NCBI GenBank assembly: GCA_038209195.1
Contig: JBBQXY010000006.1
Coordinates: forward strand, 15,422-79,421
Length of the DNA: 64,000 nucleotides
DNA from: JBBQXY01 sp038209195
Lineage (GTDB): Bacteria; Chloroflexota; Ktedonobacteria; Ktedonobacterales; Ktedonobacteraceae
Reading direction: 5' to 3'
In this document: one piece after another, positions 53,122 through 62,794 of the stretch
How positions within the stretch are numbered: position 1 is the first letter of the stretch
How the letters are laid out: every line of letters begins with the position of its first letter
Made by a program: the position numbers and the translations under genes
Notes under the pieces: generated by a model
Database searches by the model: none
What the model saw: the letters and a program-made list of their open reading frames with translations, nothing else
What the model was told of the DNA's origin: nothing

Positions 53122-53461
53122 TAATACACCTTTATCTATTCATCCAATGTGCCGAAGATACTAATAAGGTAAGTTGGCTTTGTCTAGTGTACCTAATCAG
53201 CAAAAAATGTGCAAGCCACTAGGAAATGTGGAAGAGCAAGCTGGTTAAGAAATCACCACAGCGAGAAACATTCCGCAACCCGATCTTAACCAATCATTTG
53301 CCTTTTCAGAACGAACGACTGCTATACTAACGCTAATGTGTAGTGAGAAAGTCCAGTTAGAAAGTAAGGTAAGTATGTTTCGCTATAGGTATGCAGGTAT
53401 TGAAACATGCAGATAGTTCAAAATTTCTCATAGTGTAAATAGGGAGGTCATAACAAAAAGT
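53122..53461. other. Divergent promoter region of the second phosphodiesterase
   Basis: About 340 bp, no gene. AACC at 53277 and 53288 are 11 bp apart (CGCAACCCGATCTTAACC), followed by TATACT (53323-53328), a possible -10 for the plus-strand phosphodiesterase. GGTTAAGA (53243-53250) is the inverted partner of TCTTAACC (53284-53291). Confidence 0.5.
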
Positions 53462-55132
53462 ATGGGAACAAAAGTCTTGATTATCGGACTTGATGGTGCT
53501 ACTCCTGAGCTCGTAGATCGCTGGGTAGAGGAAAACAAATTGCCATATTTGAAGCAGATAATGCAACGCGGGGTCTATGGCAAATTGCGCTCAGTCTATC
53601 CACCCATTTCACCTGCCGCCTGGACCACGTTCGCAACGGGCTATAATCCTGGCAAACATGGCGTTTATGATTTCCGCGATTATGATAATACGCGCTATGG
53701 CTGTTTTGCTGATACCATTGTTGACTCCAATTCTTTCGCTGGTAAGACCATTTGGGATATCGTGGGAGCGGCAGGCCAGAAGGTAGGGGTAGTCACTGTA
53801 CCGGTGACGTATCCTGCCTGGAAAGTGAATGGCTTCATGATCTCTGGCTATCCAACACCGGATACCGGCAAGTCGTTTACCTATCCACCGGAGCTCGGTA
53901 AGACTCTTCCTCCCATGGTGGGAGACGCTGCCTTCTTCAAATCCGCTACTGGTCATGTCTTGCTCAAAGAGATGAATCGCTCGATGCACGAGTGTACCGA
54001 TGTATCGATTGACCTCATGAATAAGGATGACTACGGGCTTTTTATCATGGTCGTCGGTGCGACTGACCGTGCACACCATGACTGGTGGAAGTATATCGAT
54101 CCCCAGCATCCTGCGTACGATCCCAAAGAGGCAGAACTCTATGGCGATCTCATCCTCGAGGTCTACAAGGCTGCTGACGCCTGTGTCGGCAAGTTTTTAG
54201 AGGCTATCGATGACGATACAACCGTGATTGTCATGTCGGATCACGGCGGTGGCTCGCACCCCAAAGATTATCTCAACTCCAATTATGTGTTGAGAACACT
54301 CAATTTGCTAAAGCCAAGTGCGAAAGCAAGTAAAAAAAGCGGCTTCAAAGCGGCTTTCAAGACGTTCTATCGGACGAAGATTCGTCGGTTCGCCTACTTG
54401 GAAAAGGTCTATCGCAGCCTACCACAGGGCCTCAAGAAGATCGCGACCACCATGGACTCGCAGACCATGATGGACCTAGATGCCATTGACTGGAAGCATA
54501 CTAAGGCCTATCGCTTCCCCATGTATCCTCCGGTGGAAGGCATCATGATCAATGTCGTTGGTCGGCAGCCAGAAGGCTGTGTGCAGCCAGGCGAGGAGTA
54601 TGAAGCCATTCGCACACGCATTCTGGAAGAAATGCGCAGTTTGCGCGACCCTAAAACAGGTGAACCGATTGTGTTAGAGGCCTATCGCCGCGAGGAACTG
54701 TATCACGGCGAACGCTTGGAGACAGCTCCCGACTTGATCCTCGTCACCCAAGATCAGTACAAGGGCGGAACAGGCATTGACAAATTGGTGAGCGATGTTC
54801 CGCTGGATGTGATCTCGAAGCTGAGCGGCGTGCATCGAATGGACGGCATTATTCTCGCCCTTGGCCCGCATATTCGTCGCAACGCCCATATCGAAGGTGC
54901 AGGGATTATCGACGTTGCTCCGACTGTCATGTATGCCCTCGGCTTGCCCATTCCAAACGATATGGATGGTAAACCCCTCTCAGGACTCTTTGAAGAGGGA
55001 CATATGGAGCAGACCGAAGCTTCGTATACCGATGAGCGCAAGTATGAAGATGTTGCCAGCGATGATTATGGCTACTCGGAGGAAGAAGAGGAAAGTGTGC
55101 GTTTAAAACTTGAGGCTCTGGGGTACCTATAG
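53462..55132 (+). CDS. Alkaline-phosphatase-superfamily phosphodiesterase, second paralogue
   Basis: 556 aa, no signal peptide. Same type I phosphodiesterase fold as the protein at 36392. Asp11 in GLDGATP, the nucleophile position in PPISPAAWTTFATG (Ser50 where the paralogue has Thr48), GATDRAHHDWW, VIVMSDHGGGSH and GVHRMDGIILALG are present, so the metal site looks intact. Ser in place of Thr as nucleophile is notable but allowed in the superfamily. C-terminal KLEALGYL is shared with the other two paralogues. GGGAGGT lies 13 bases before the ATG, longer than usual. It heads a run of three GT4 genes. Confidence 0.88.
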   Translation: MGTKVLIIGLDGATPELVDRWVEENKLPYLKQIMQRGVYGKLRSVYPPISPAAWTTFATGYNPGKHGVYDFRDYDNTRYGCFADTIVDSNSFAGKTIWDIVGAAGQKVGVVTVPVTYPAWKVNGFMISGYPTPDTGKSFTYPPELGKTLPPMVGDAAFFKSATGHVLLKEMNRSMHECTDVSIDLMNKDDYGLFIMVVGATDRAHHDWWKYIDPQHPAYDPKEAELYGDLILEVYKAADACVGKFLEAIDDDTTVIVMSDHGGGSHPKDYLNSNYVLRTLNLLKPSAKASKKSGFKAAFKTFYRTKIRRFAYLEKVYRSLPQGLKKIATTMDSQTMMDLDAIDWKHTKAYRFPMYPPVEGIMINVVGRQPEGCVQPGEEYEAIRTRILEEMRSLRDPKTGEPIVLEAYRREELYHGERLETAPDLILVTQDQYKGGTGIDKLVSDVPLDVISKLSGVHRMDGIILALGPHIRRNAHIEGAGIIDVAPTVMYALGLPIPNDMDGKPLSGLFEEGHMEQTEASYTDERKYEDVASDDYGYSEEEEESVRLKLEALGYL

Positions 55133-55198
55133 GATAGCTGTTCTTTGAGGTGTGACTGACGGAAGGACCTGAGATTACAGTGCTATGGGAGAGATATT

Positions 55199-56494
55199 AT
55201 GCGCATCCTGTTTGTGACACCCTATCCACCTTCACGTATCCGTGTGCGTGGCTATGGATTTCTGACGCAACTTCATCAGCAGCATGAAGTAACTATTGTG
55301 ACGCAGAGTGCATCGGCGCAGGAGCTTGCTGATGTCGAGGCACTGCGCGGTCAGGGGTTCGAGGTGGTAGTGGTAGAGGAATCAAAGCGGTTGGCTACTT
55401 TGCGTAGCGGCTTTGCATTATTCAGCCAATATCCTTTACAGGTAGCATATGCTCACTCAAGGCGTTTTATGCTTGCCGTGCAAGACCTTTGCGCGCAACG
55501 ATCTTTTGACGTAATGCATGTAGAGCATTTGCGCGGCATCGCCTCGCTGGAAGCCAGCAGTAGTAATCTACCGCTGGTCTGGGATGCCGTCGATTGTATC
55601 AGCTTGCTCTGCAAGCAAACCATCACAGCCGGTCCAAACCTGTCAGTACGTACCGTTGCACTACTGGAGCATAAACGCACGCGGCGTTACGAAGCCAGGA
55701 TGCTCAATCACCTGCAACATGTAGTGGTCACGTCAGAACGGGATCGCCAGGCCATGATCGACTTGTATCGTACAGAGATGAATATCAAGAGTAGTAGGGA
55801 TGAAGAGCTAGATGTGAACATTCGCGTTCTGCCTAATGGTGTCGATCTACAGTATTTCCATCCGCGGCAAGAGGAACGCCGCCGCTTCAACCTTGTTTTC
55901 TCTGGGAAAATGAGCTATCACGCGAACGTTGCGACAGCACTCTACCTCTGTCAACAGATTATGCCGCTGGTGTGGCAGCATAAGCCGGAGGCTACCCTGA
56001 CCATTGCCGGCAGCAAGCCACCCGCCATCATTCAACGGCTGGCGGATGATCCTCGCGTCGAAGTAACGGGCTATGTTGATGATATGCGCCACTATGTAGG
56101 ACGAGCTGAGGTAATGTTGAGTCCCATGGTCTATAGCGTGGGCATTCAGAACAAAGTCCTTGAGGCGATGGCACTGGGTACGCCCGTGGTTGTTGCCGCC
56201 CAGGCCGCCTCCACGTTAGGTACACAGCCCGGTCGTGATTTGCTCACCGCCAGTTCCGCCCAGGAGTTTGCGAGCGCTACACTTCGTTTGCTGAATGATG
56301 CCACCTTACGTACGACGTTAAGTGAACATGGACGCCAGTATGTGGAGCAACAACACAATTGGCGTGGCGTAACTGAACGTCTCGTCGACGTGTATCAGCA
56401 GGCGATTGCTGACCATCCCGCTCCCAGAGCGCAGTTTTTCATCCAAAGACAAAACAATAACAGAGGAGAGCTTTCTTCTGCAAAGAGCCTCTAG
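55199..56494 (+). CDS. GT4-like glycosyltransferase
   Basis: 431 aa GT-B enzyme. N-terminal MRILFVTPYPPSRIRVRGYG, middle VVTSERDRQAMIDL, C-terminal FSGKMSYHANVATALYL and VYSVGIQNKVLEAMALGTPVV (nucleotide-sugar site; the first Glu of E-x7-E is replaced by Gly in SVGIQNKVLEA, as in the PEP-CTERM-type group). SD GGGAGAG before ATG 55199. Follows the phosphodiesterase by 66 bp. Predicted to add a sugar to the repeat unit. Confidence 0.9.
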   Translation: MRILFVTPYPPSRIRVRGYGFLTQLHQQHEVTIVTQSASAQELADVEALRGQGFEVVVVEESKRLATLRSGFALFSQYPLQVAYAHSRRFMLAVQDLCAQRSFDVMHVEHLRGIASLEASSSNLPLVWDAVDCISLLCKQTITAGPNLSVRTVALLEHKRTRRYEARMLNHLQHVVVTSERDRQAMIDLYRTEMNIKSSRDEELDVNIRVLPNGVDLQYFHPRQEERRRFNLVFSGKMSYHANVATALYLCQQIMPLVWQHKPEATLTIAGSKPPAIIQRLADDPRVEVTGYVDDMRHYVGRAEVMLSPMVYSVGIQNKVLEAMALGTPVVVAAQAASTLGTQPGRDLLTASSAQEFASATLRLLNDATLRTTLSEHGRQYVEQQHNWRGVTERLVDVYQQAIADHPAPRAQFFIQRQNNNRGELSSAKSL

Positions 56495-56547
56495 TAAGAG
56501 TGCCCACCCAAAAATGTGATAGATAATTCTATGAGAGGCAGAACGTT

Positions 56548-57750
56548 ATGCGCGTGTTAGTGCTAACACAGGTACTGGTCTACCCCCCTGATGCAGGCCC
56601 GAAGGTCAAAACGCTCCAAGTGTTACGGCACCTGGCTGCGGAACATGACGTAGTCTACTGTACCTATGTGCGTAGTGCTAAAGAGATGCAAGACGCGGCA
56701 AAGCTGCGCGAGATCTGTCGTCGTGTTGTTCCTATTCCACTCAACCGTTCCAGGGTCGGCGATGTACGCTTTCTCGTAGCGAGTCTGTTGACAGGCAATT
56801 CGTTCTTGATGCGCCGCGATTACCGGGCCACGATGCAAGCCACAGTGCGGCAACTCTTGCAAGAAGAGCGCATTGACGTTTTGCACGTTGATCAACTCAA
56901 TATGATGCAGTTTGTGCCCCCTGAGTGGAAAGGAACCGTCATCCTTGACGAACACAATGCTGTCTGGCAAGTATTTGACCGTCTCCAGAAGGGCGAGCGC
57001 AACCCTCTAAAACGCTGGTTTCTGGCTCGCGAGGCTCGTATCATTCGCAAGCTCGAAGGGAAGGCCTGCCAGCGAGCGAGCGTGGTGCTGGCAGTGAGCG
57101 AAGAGGATAAGCAGGCACTAAAAGTCATAGCCGACGACACTGTACCAATTGAGGTCGTACCAATTACCGTAGATGCCGAACACTTCACACCCATCTGGGA
57201 CGCTCGCAGCCCTGAAGTTAACCGTCTGCTCTCGATCGGAACAATGTTCTGGTTGCCTAATAGTGAAGGGGTGATGTGGTGGCTGCGTGAAGGATATCAG
57301 CAGCTACGTGATCTCTGTCCAGGCCTAACCTACGACATCGTGGGCGCGCGACCACCACATGCCTTGCAGACCGCAGTGGAGCAGTACGAGGGCGTACATC
57401 TTCATGGCTATGTTGCCGACGTAATTCCTTTCTGGACACATGCCAGCGCGTTAGCTGTGCCGATTCTTTCAGGCGGCGGTGTGCGGGTAAAGATTTTAGA
57501 AGCGATGGCAATGGGCGTCCCCGTCATTTCAACGACCATTGGTTGTGAGGGACTGGATGTGCGTGATGGCGAACACCTCCTGGTGGCGGATAGCCCTGCG
57601 GCATTCGCTCAAGCCTGTGCCAAAGTCCTACAAGATAAGGAATTGGCACTGCGTTTGGCCACCAATGCTCGTAAACTGATTCTGGAGCGGTACGATGCGA
57701 AAGTTGCGCTCCGTACTCTCGATGGAGTTTACGCACAAGCACAACGATGA
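56548..57750 (+). CDS. GT4-like glycosyltransferase
   Basis: 400 aa, GT-B fold, related to its upstream neighbour. MRVLVLTQVLVYPPDAGPKV begins the first Rossmann domain, VILDEHNAVWQVFDRLQKGE is a conserved acceptor-side stretch, and the donor site is PILSGGGVRVKILEAMAMGV (again with Gly-Val-Arg-x-Lys in place of the first Glu). Gap to the previous gene 53 bp and to the next 20 bp, so one operon. SD GAGAGG. Sugar donor not predictable. Confidence 0.9.
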   Translation: MRVLVLTQVLVYPPDAGPKVKTLQVLRHLAAEHDVVYCTYVRSAKEMQDAAKLREICRRVVPIPLNRSRVGDVRFLVASLLTGNSFLMRRDYRATMQATVRQLLQEERIDVLHVDQLNMMQFVPPEWKGTVILDEHNAVWQVFDRLQKGERNPLKRWFLAREARIIRKLEGKACQRASVVLAVSEEDKQALKVIADDTVPIEVVPITVDAEHFTPIWDARSPEVNRLLSIGTMFWLPNSEGVMWWLREGYQQLRDLCPGLTYDIVGARPPHALQTAVEQYEGVHLHGYVADVIPFWTHASALAVPILSGGGVRVKILEAMAMGVPVISTTIGCEGLDVRDGEHLLVADSPAAFAQACAKVLQDKELALRLATNARKLILERYDAKVALRTLDGVYAQAQR

Positions 57751-57770
57751 ACAGATAGAAGGGTTGCATC

Positions 57771-58940
57771 ATGCATGACGCGCATTCGCGTACGAAAATT
57801 GCCTTTTTGACCTCATTCGATCCACGGGATAGACGCTCATGGTCGGGTACAGTCTATTACCTGGCCCAGGCCCTCGAAAAGCACTGCGGCGAAGTATCCT
57901 ACATTGGCCCGATGAAAGTGCGGCAAAAGACACTTGGCAAAATCATCAATAAATGTGCGCGTCTTTTCCTCAAGAAGGGGTTTGAATACAACGCTAGTTT
58001 CTTAGTGGCAAAAAAATATGCCAAAATTGCTGCCCAAAGGCTGGCAAAACAGCAGTTCGATGTGGTTATCACCGTCGCTGGTTCACCCGAAATAGCTTTT
58101 TTAAAGACAGATATTCCCATCGTCTTAATAGAAGACGCAACCTTCGCCATCCTGCAAAATTATTATCCCCAATACACAAATCTTCTGAAACTCTCCATCT
58201 ATCAAACCGATAAGACGGAGGCCCTGGCTATTGCCAATGCCAGCATGCTGATCTACTCCTCGCAATGGGGGGCGGACTCTGCCATTGAAACATATCATGC
58301 TGCTGAACGCAACGTACACGTCATTCCCTATGGCGCGAATTTAGAACTGCCTCCCGCTAAAGAAGGAGTCTTGCAAAGGACGCGTTCAGGACACTGTAGA
58401 TTGCTTTTTATGGCGGTGAACTGGCAGCGCAAAGGTGGGGAAATCGCCTTTGAGACACTTTTGAAGTTAGAGAAGTTGGGCATAGCGGCTGAACTTATCG
58501 TCTGCGGTTGCGTTCCCCCACCAGAGTTTTCACATGAAAGAATGACAGTCATACCCTTCCTGGACAAGAATGACGAACACCAGCGTGCGGAAATCTATAA
58601 ACTTTTTGCAACATCTGATTTTCTGCTTTTACCCACCAGAGGTGATTGTACGCCCATCGTCTTCTGTGAAGCAAGTGCCTTCGGTTTGCCCGTCATCACC
58701 ACCAACACTGGCGGCGTAGCAGGGGTAATCCATGATGGTAAAAACGGTTATATGCTCCCCTTTAGTGCTAGAGGCGCTGAATATGCCGAGACTATTGCGA
58801 AGATTTACCAGGATGAGCAGCACTATGCCGCACTGGTGCAATCGAGTAGAGCAGCGTTCGATGAAAAATTGAACTGGGACGCGTGGGGTACGAGCGTCAA
58901 GAAACTCCTCGATGAGATGCTCTCTGCCAGGCTCAACTAA
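57771..58940 (+). CDS. GT4 family glycosyltransferase
   Basis: 389 aa, GT-B fold. N-terminal TKIAFLTSFDPRDRRSWSGT, then LLFMAVNWQRKGGEIAFETL and the donor site TRGDCTPIVFCEASAFGLPV with the spacing of the E-x7-E motif. SD AGAAGGG seven bases before ATG 57771. Last gene of the plus-strand glycosyltransferase operon; convergent with the D,D-carboxypeptidase gene, the two stops being 6 bp apart with no hairpin seen between them. Confidence 0.9.
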   Translation: MHDAHSRTKIAFLTSFDPRDRRSWSGTVYYLAQALEKHCGEVSYIGPMKVRQKTLGKIINKCARLFLKKGFEYNASFLVAKKYAKIAAQRLAKQQFDVVITVAGSPEIAFLKTDIPIVLIEDATFAILQNYYPQYTNLLKLSIYQTDKTEALAIANASMLIYSSQWGADSAIETYHAAERNVHVIPYGANLELPPAKEGVLQRTRSGHCRLLFMAVNWQRKGGEIAFETLLKLEKLGIAAELIVCGCVPPPEFSHERMTVIPFLDKNDEHQRAEIYKLFATSDFLLLPTRGDCTPIVFCEASAFGLPVITTNTGGVAGVIHDGKNGYMLPFSARGAEYAETIAKIYQDEQHYAALVQSSRAAFDEKLNWDAWGTSVKKLLDEMLSARLN

Positions 58941-58946
58941 TCAATG

Positions 58947-60656
58947 CTACGCGAAGGTGCATTGTTTGCTAGCAAGATCGCACTGAATGGTACTTTTCTC
59001 GAAGTGCTGGCTGATAGCAGTTCCACCGGAAGCTAGAGGTAGGCTGACTGGATAACCGAACTGCTTCAGCCCACCAGTCTTGTCAAAGTAGCTCAGGATG
59101 GGGTTAGGGATGCTGTAGCCTGTGAGGATATAGTAGCGACCACCAGCCGTTGCAATGGTACTTTCCTTCGCGTCGCTGGCAAAGTAGTTCCACAGGTAGT
59201 CGTACGGGATGGGATTTTGCTGGGAATCCACGTCGTGCGGCGAGATCCAGGTGAAACTGTCAAAGCCCCAATTCATGAGGTCGCGCATATCTGTCCACCA
59301 ATTAATGGTATGCATAGTGACCCCGATCAAATGATGATGGTTGCGTGTAACCGAAATGACCTGCACAAAATTGGCCCCCCCATCGTAACCTGGCTTCCCC
59401 CCATCGACGCCGGGATACCAGAAGAGAAATTGATTGCCGTTGAGCAATGGATGGTCTGGATGGGTGCTGGTTTTCGGTATATCATAGGTTTCAGCCCCAC
59501 TAATCTTGTGAATGATGGGATTATTCAGCGCGTAGCGACCGAGCACAGCGAGATCTCGCGCACTGGAATAATGCTCTGTGTCCAGCAAACCATGAGGATT
59601 CATATAATGCGTGTCATTGAGTCCCAGTTGATGCGCTCTCTGGTTCATGTCGGCGACAAAATGGGGCAGGGTGCCGCCAAGAGTATCCGCGATGGCAATG
59701 GCCACGTCATTGCCTGACAGGAGCAAGAGGCCGTAGAGCATATCGCTTAGCGTGTACGTTTCGCCTTGTTTGAGCCCGAAGACCGTGCTATCGGCACTGA
59801 GTTTGCTGATATCACGGGCAATCGCACTGGTAATTGTGATGGGTTGATCGAGTTTGCCCTGTTCCACCGCTAACAGTGCCGTTATCAGCTTGGTGGTACT
59901 CAGCATCGGCAGGTGCATAAAGGCATTGTGCGCGTACAGCGTAGCACCAGTATCAGCGTCGAGCAAGTAGGCTGAGGTAGCAAAGACCGGCGGCGGCGGA
60001 TGATCGGTATCCTCTGGTGTAATGATCAATTCATAGGGATTTCCACTCTGTATGCTGGTTTGGGGCGTGCCATTATTCTGGCTGGTCACGGTGGCGATAC
60101 TATTCACAGCATTCTCGGATTGAGATCGGCTAATATCGAACGCAATAACGCTGAACAGCAGCAAGAGCACGAGACCGATAATGAGCAGCATACCTGGGCG
60201 CGAACGCGTCAGATGAATCAGTTGTTGCTGTATTGAACGCTTAGGGCGCGTGTGCCGGATGCGAATAGCGGGTGGACGTGGAGTCGTGGGTGGTGTGGTA
60301 TACAGAGGCGCACGGTTTTTTTCTGGCACCAGGGGTGTATTTTTACTGGTGATCTGCTCTGGCACACGATAGCGCGGAGTGCTTTTGGTGATAACGGCAG
60401 GTTTTCTATACTCTGTTTGTGTGTCTTTATCGGTTGTCTCATCCTCATCTAGTTCAGTAACGGGATGCCGCGTTGTTTGCTCAAGATTGCGTGAGGCGCG
60501 CAGAATTTTAGGTATCTCAGGGTGCTCAAGATGATCGATTGGCTGATAGCGATATCGTGGTTGTGATGGTGTTGTCGTGGGCGGCACGCTGGCTCGTCTG
60601 GGCTTGTGGGAGGGTTTTTCGGCTTGTTCATCGTTATCTGGCGGTGTTCTGTCCAT
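58947..60656 (-). CDS. D-alanyl-D-alanine carboxypeptidase (S11), KPG variant, with cytoplasmic extension
   Basis: 569 aa. The first 145 residues are a Pro/Thr/Arg-rich cytoplasmic segment, followed by one membrane helix (GMLLIIGLVLLLLFSVIAF) and an external S11 penicillin-binding domain. Active-site motifs: SxxK as STTK in MLSTTKLITALL, SxN as SGNDVAI, and the third motif, normally KTG, reads KPG in DGGKPGYDGG. A C-terminal region of about 80 residues (WNYFASDAKESTIATAGGRYYILTG) follows. It trims the terminal D-Ala of peptidoglycan side chains. SD AGGGGGG. Unusual features are the long cytoplasmic arm and KPG; activity is probable but not assured. Confidence 0.88.
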   Translation of the reverse strand: MDRTPPDNDEQAEKPSHKPRRASVPPTTTPSQPRYRYQPIDHLEHPEIPKILRASRNLEQTTRHPVTELDEDETTDKDTQTEYRKPAVITKSTPRYRVPEQITSKNTPLVPEKNRAPLYTTPPTTPRPPAIRIRHTRPKRSIQQQLIHLTRSRPGMLLIIGLVLLLLFSVIAFDISRSQSENAVNSIATVTSQNNGTPQTSIQSGNPYELIITPEDTDHPPPPVFATSAYLLDADTGATLYAHNAFMHLPMLSTTKLITALLAVEQGKLDQPITITSAIARDISKLSADSTVFGLKQGETYTLSDMLYGLLLLSGNDVAIAIADTLGGTLPHFVADMNQRAHQLGLNDTHYMNPHGLLDTEHYSSARDLAVLGRYALNNPIIHKISGAETYDIPKTSTHPDHPLLNGNQFLFWYPGVDGGKPGYDGGANFVQVISVTRNHHHLIGVTMHTINWWTDMRDLMNWGFDSFTWISPHDVDSQQNPIPYDYLWNYFASDAKESTIATAGGRYYILTGYSIPNPILSYFDKTGGLKQFGYPVSLPLASGGTAISQHFEKSTIQCDLASKQCTFA

Positions 60657-60897
60657 CGTGCCGTTCCCCCCCTCTCAGTTTGTCAGTGCATTTCATTATG
60701 ATGGTTGCCATATTACTAGAATTGCCCAGCAAGTTCAAAAAGATACGCTTATAGTCCCACCAGAACCATAGAAAGTACCCTTACATCAAAATGCATTAAT
60801 GCAAGTGTAGCATAGTGGAGCACACCTGTCGAGTCCAATTTGGCACAGCGAACAATGGAACCCCCTGAACTATTCTCATTGCTATAGCTATTTCAGG

Positions 60898-62610
60898 TTA
60901 TTTGGTGGGTAACGGCTCTTCAATCCAGCCATGCTCTTCACGGAAGTTCAGTCCCTGTTGTGCCGCTTCCTCTGCTGTGAGATAAGGGAGGAGATGCCCC
61001 ACCATAGGCTGTTTTGCCTTATAGCGTTGCAGGTTCTCATTCGCCCACTGCACCATCACTTGTATACCGATGATAGGATTACCGATGGTTTCGCGCAAGT
61101 GCTGCAAAATGCGTTTACCATTCGCCTGCTCCTGCGGCAATTGGTATTGCTGTCCCAAATAGCCAGCCAGATCATACAGATCGGGCTCGTTGTAGAAGCC
61201 AAGGTGTTCTGCCCAGAGTTGTAACCGTAACCCTTCGGCTAATTCCGCGTCCAGTGTGGCAACGTTCATTTCAACATCGTCGCGCATGCCGCGATTATTC
61301 AGATTGCCAGAACCTACCGTACACCACAAGTCGTCAATAACAGCAACCTTGGCATGGACGTAGATGGGCCGATAGTGTTCACCGTCTTGTCGGCTTTCAG
61401 AGGTTGCCAGACAGAAGACCGCGAGGCGTCCCTGCGCTATTGCTTCCGGTGCCTCCTGTTTCAAGCGTAAGATGCCCGCGTCAGTGTAAGCACGTCCAAC
61501 ATTTGGATGGTCAGGCAGGACGATAGCTACGCTGGCACCATTTTGTAATGCTTCACCAATTTTACGGATGTTGTACTCCATCTCAGGGTTATCAAAGCTC
61601 AAAAAAGGCAAATCAATACCTGCGAAAGCGCGTATCCAGAGATACTGGTTCTCCAGGTAGATAAAATGCTGTGCATTGCCCAGGGCTTTCGCGTACAACT
61701 GGGCGATACCGCGAATAGTGGAGTCCCCTGTAAAGTTGTAGGTATGTATAGGGATGGTTCGCGCCACTTGTACGACACTGTGACTCTGCACGGCAGGCGG
61801 GAGTGGATGTTCCGGTACTAGCAGCTTCTGGTCGTCCTTGTGAGATTGTATCACGTCGTTCCAGCGTTGGCGAAAGTTACGCTCAACGTCGCTGGCAGCC
61901 GGGCCTTCGATAATAGAGTGGGCATCGTGCCACGGGTGCGGACTGGTGTCTTGTGGCGTTTTGCGTAGCGGAGAGGAGTAGGCATGTGTTTGCGTATCCC
62001 ACCGATCAAAATCACCCTTTACTTCAATCAGCAGATCAACGCCGCCGACGAAAGCGTGTGTGCCATCGACAATGGAAAGTTTCTGGTGCAAGGATTCAGA
62101 TGGGTGCTTTATGGCCTCAATAGGATGTACGCGTACATCGAGGGCACTGTCATCGAGCAGACAGGTGATACCTCTTTGGCTGAGTTGATCGTGCGCGGCA
62201 TGCGGATTAGAATGTGAGATCATCTCAATACTATCCCAGATGAGCACCTTGACTTCGACGCCTTTGCTCACGGCATAGCCCAGCACGTTTTGCAGTGAAA
62301 GCGCGTGGGTAAACCAGAAGGCAATATCTGCCTCCTGCAAGCCATTCATCCGCAACTCAGCCAACAAGCGTTCTTGCTCATTACTATTATTTGGATCGAC
62401 GATGTGATCTTTGCCACGCACCAACTCGATACCTGGCGTCAAACCCCAATTGGCTAGATAGATATATTTCTGTGCCTTCAGAAAATGCATACACATAGAG
62501 AACATCGCTCTTTGTCCATCCACGAAATACGTGACTCGCGAATCGGTATGCACAGGCGCGTCACCCTCGGCCCACCAATCATTGCTTCTATGTTGATCAG
62601 TCATTGCCAT
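60898..62610 (-). CDS. Phospholipase D family protein
   Basis: 570 aa, no signal peptide. Two HKD motifs: LHQKLSIVDGTHAFVGGVDL (near residue 178) and VHAKVAVIDDLWCTVGSGNL followed by NNRGMRDDVEMNV (near 418), as needed for the two-His catalytic site of PLD phosphodiesterases. It hydrolyses or transfers phosphatidyl groups; bacterial relatives also include cardiolipin synthases, but the length and the two spaced motifs with a long middle part (RWDTQTHAYSSPLRKTPQDT) resemble true PLDs. ATG 62610 follows AAAAGGAAG. Monocistronic; about 240 bp of plain sequence separates it from the carboxypeptidase gene. Confidence 0.93.
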   Translation of the reverse strand: MAMTDQHRSNDWWAEGDAPVHTDSRVTYFVDGQRAMFSMCMHFLKAQKYIYLANWGLTPGIELVRGKDHIVDPNNSNEQERLLAELRMNGLQEADIAFWFTHALSLQNVLGYAVSKGVEVKVLIWDSIEMISHSNPHAAHDQLSQRGITCLLDDSALDVRVHPIEAIKHPSESLHQKLSIVDGTHAFVGGVDLLIEVKGDFDRWDTQTHAYSSPLRKTPQDTSPHPWHDAHSIIEGPAASDVERNFRQRWNDVIQSHKDDQKLLVPEHPLPPAVQSHSVVQVARTIPIHTYNFTGDSTIRGIAQLYAKALGNAQHFIYLENQYLWIRAFAGIDLPFLSFDNPEMEYNIRKIGEALQNGASVAIVLPDHPNVGRAYTDAGILRLKQEAPEAIAQGRLAVFCLATSESRQDGEHYRPIYVHAKVAVIDDLWCTVGSGNLNNRGMRDDVEMNVATLDAELAEGLRLQLWAEHLGFYNEPDLYDLAGYLGQQYQLPQEQANGKRILQHLRETIGNPIIGIQVMVQWANENLQRYKAKQPMVGHLLPYLTAEEAAQQGLNFREEHGWIEEPLPTK

Positions 62611-62718
62611 ATGTTTTCTTCCTTTTATTTCTATACACGTTTCTTTTCAAGACATAGTATCAGCTAAAAGATTCTAGCATTCTGCACCATTTTCTGGCAA
62701 GTTTTTGAGAAATGAGTA

Positions 62719-62747
62719 TTGCTAATTGTAACGGGTAGTGCTAATAT
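62719..62747 (+). promoter_or_regulatory. fic promoter
   Basis: -35-like TTGCTA (62719-62724), 17-bp spacer, -10 TAATAT (62742-62747). The -10 lies in the loop of the inverted repeat at 62724-62766. Confidence 0.6.
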
Positions 62748-62766
62748 ACGGCTACCCGTTACAATT
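62724..62766. promoter_or_regulatory. Perfect 15-bp inverted repeat over the fic promoter, candidate operator
   Basis: AATTGTAACGGGTAG (62724-62738) and CTACCCGTTACAATT (62752-62766) are exact complements separated by 13 bp that contain the -10 box. A dimeric repressor bound here would occlude the promoter. As RNA the right arm would also lie in the leader. Confidence 0.7.
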
Positions 62767-62794
62767 ATATATTTTTAAAACGTGGAAAGTTACC

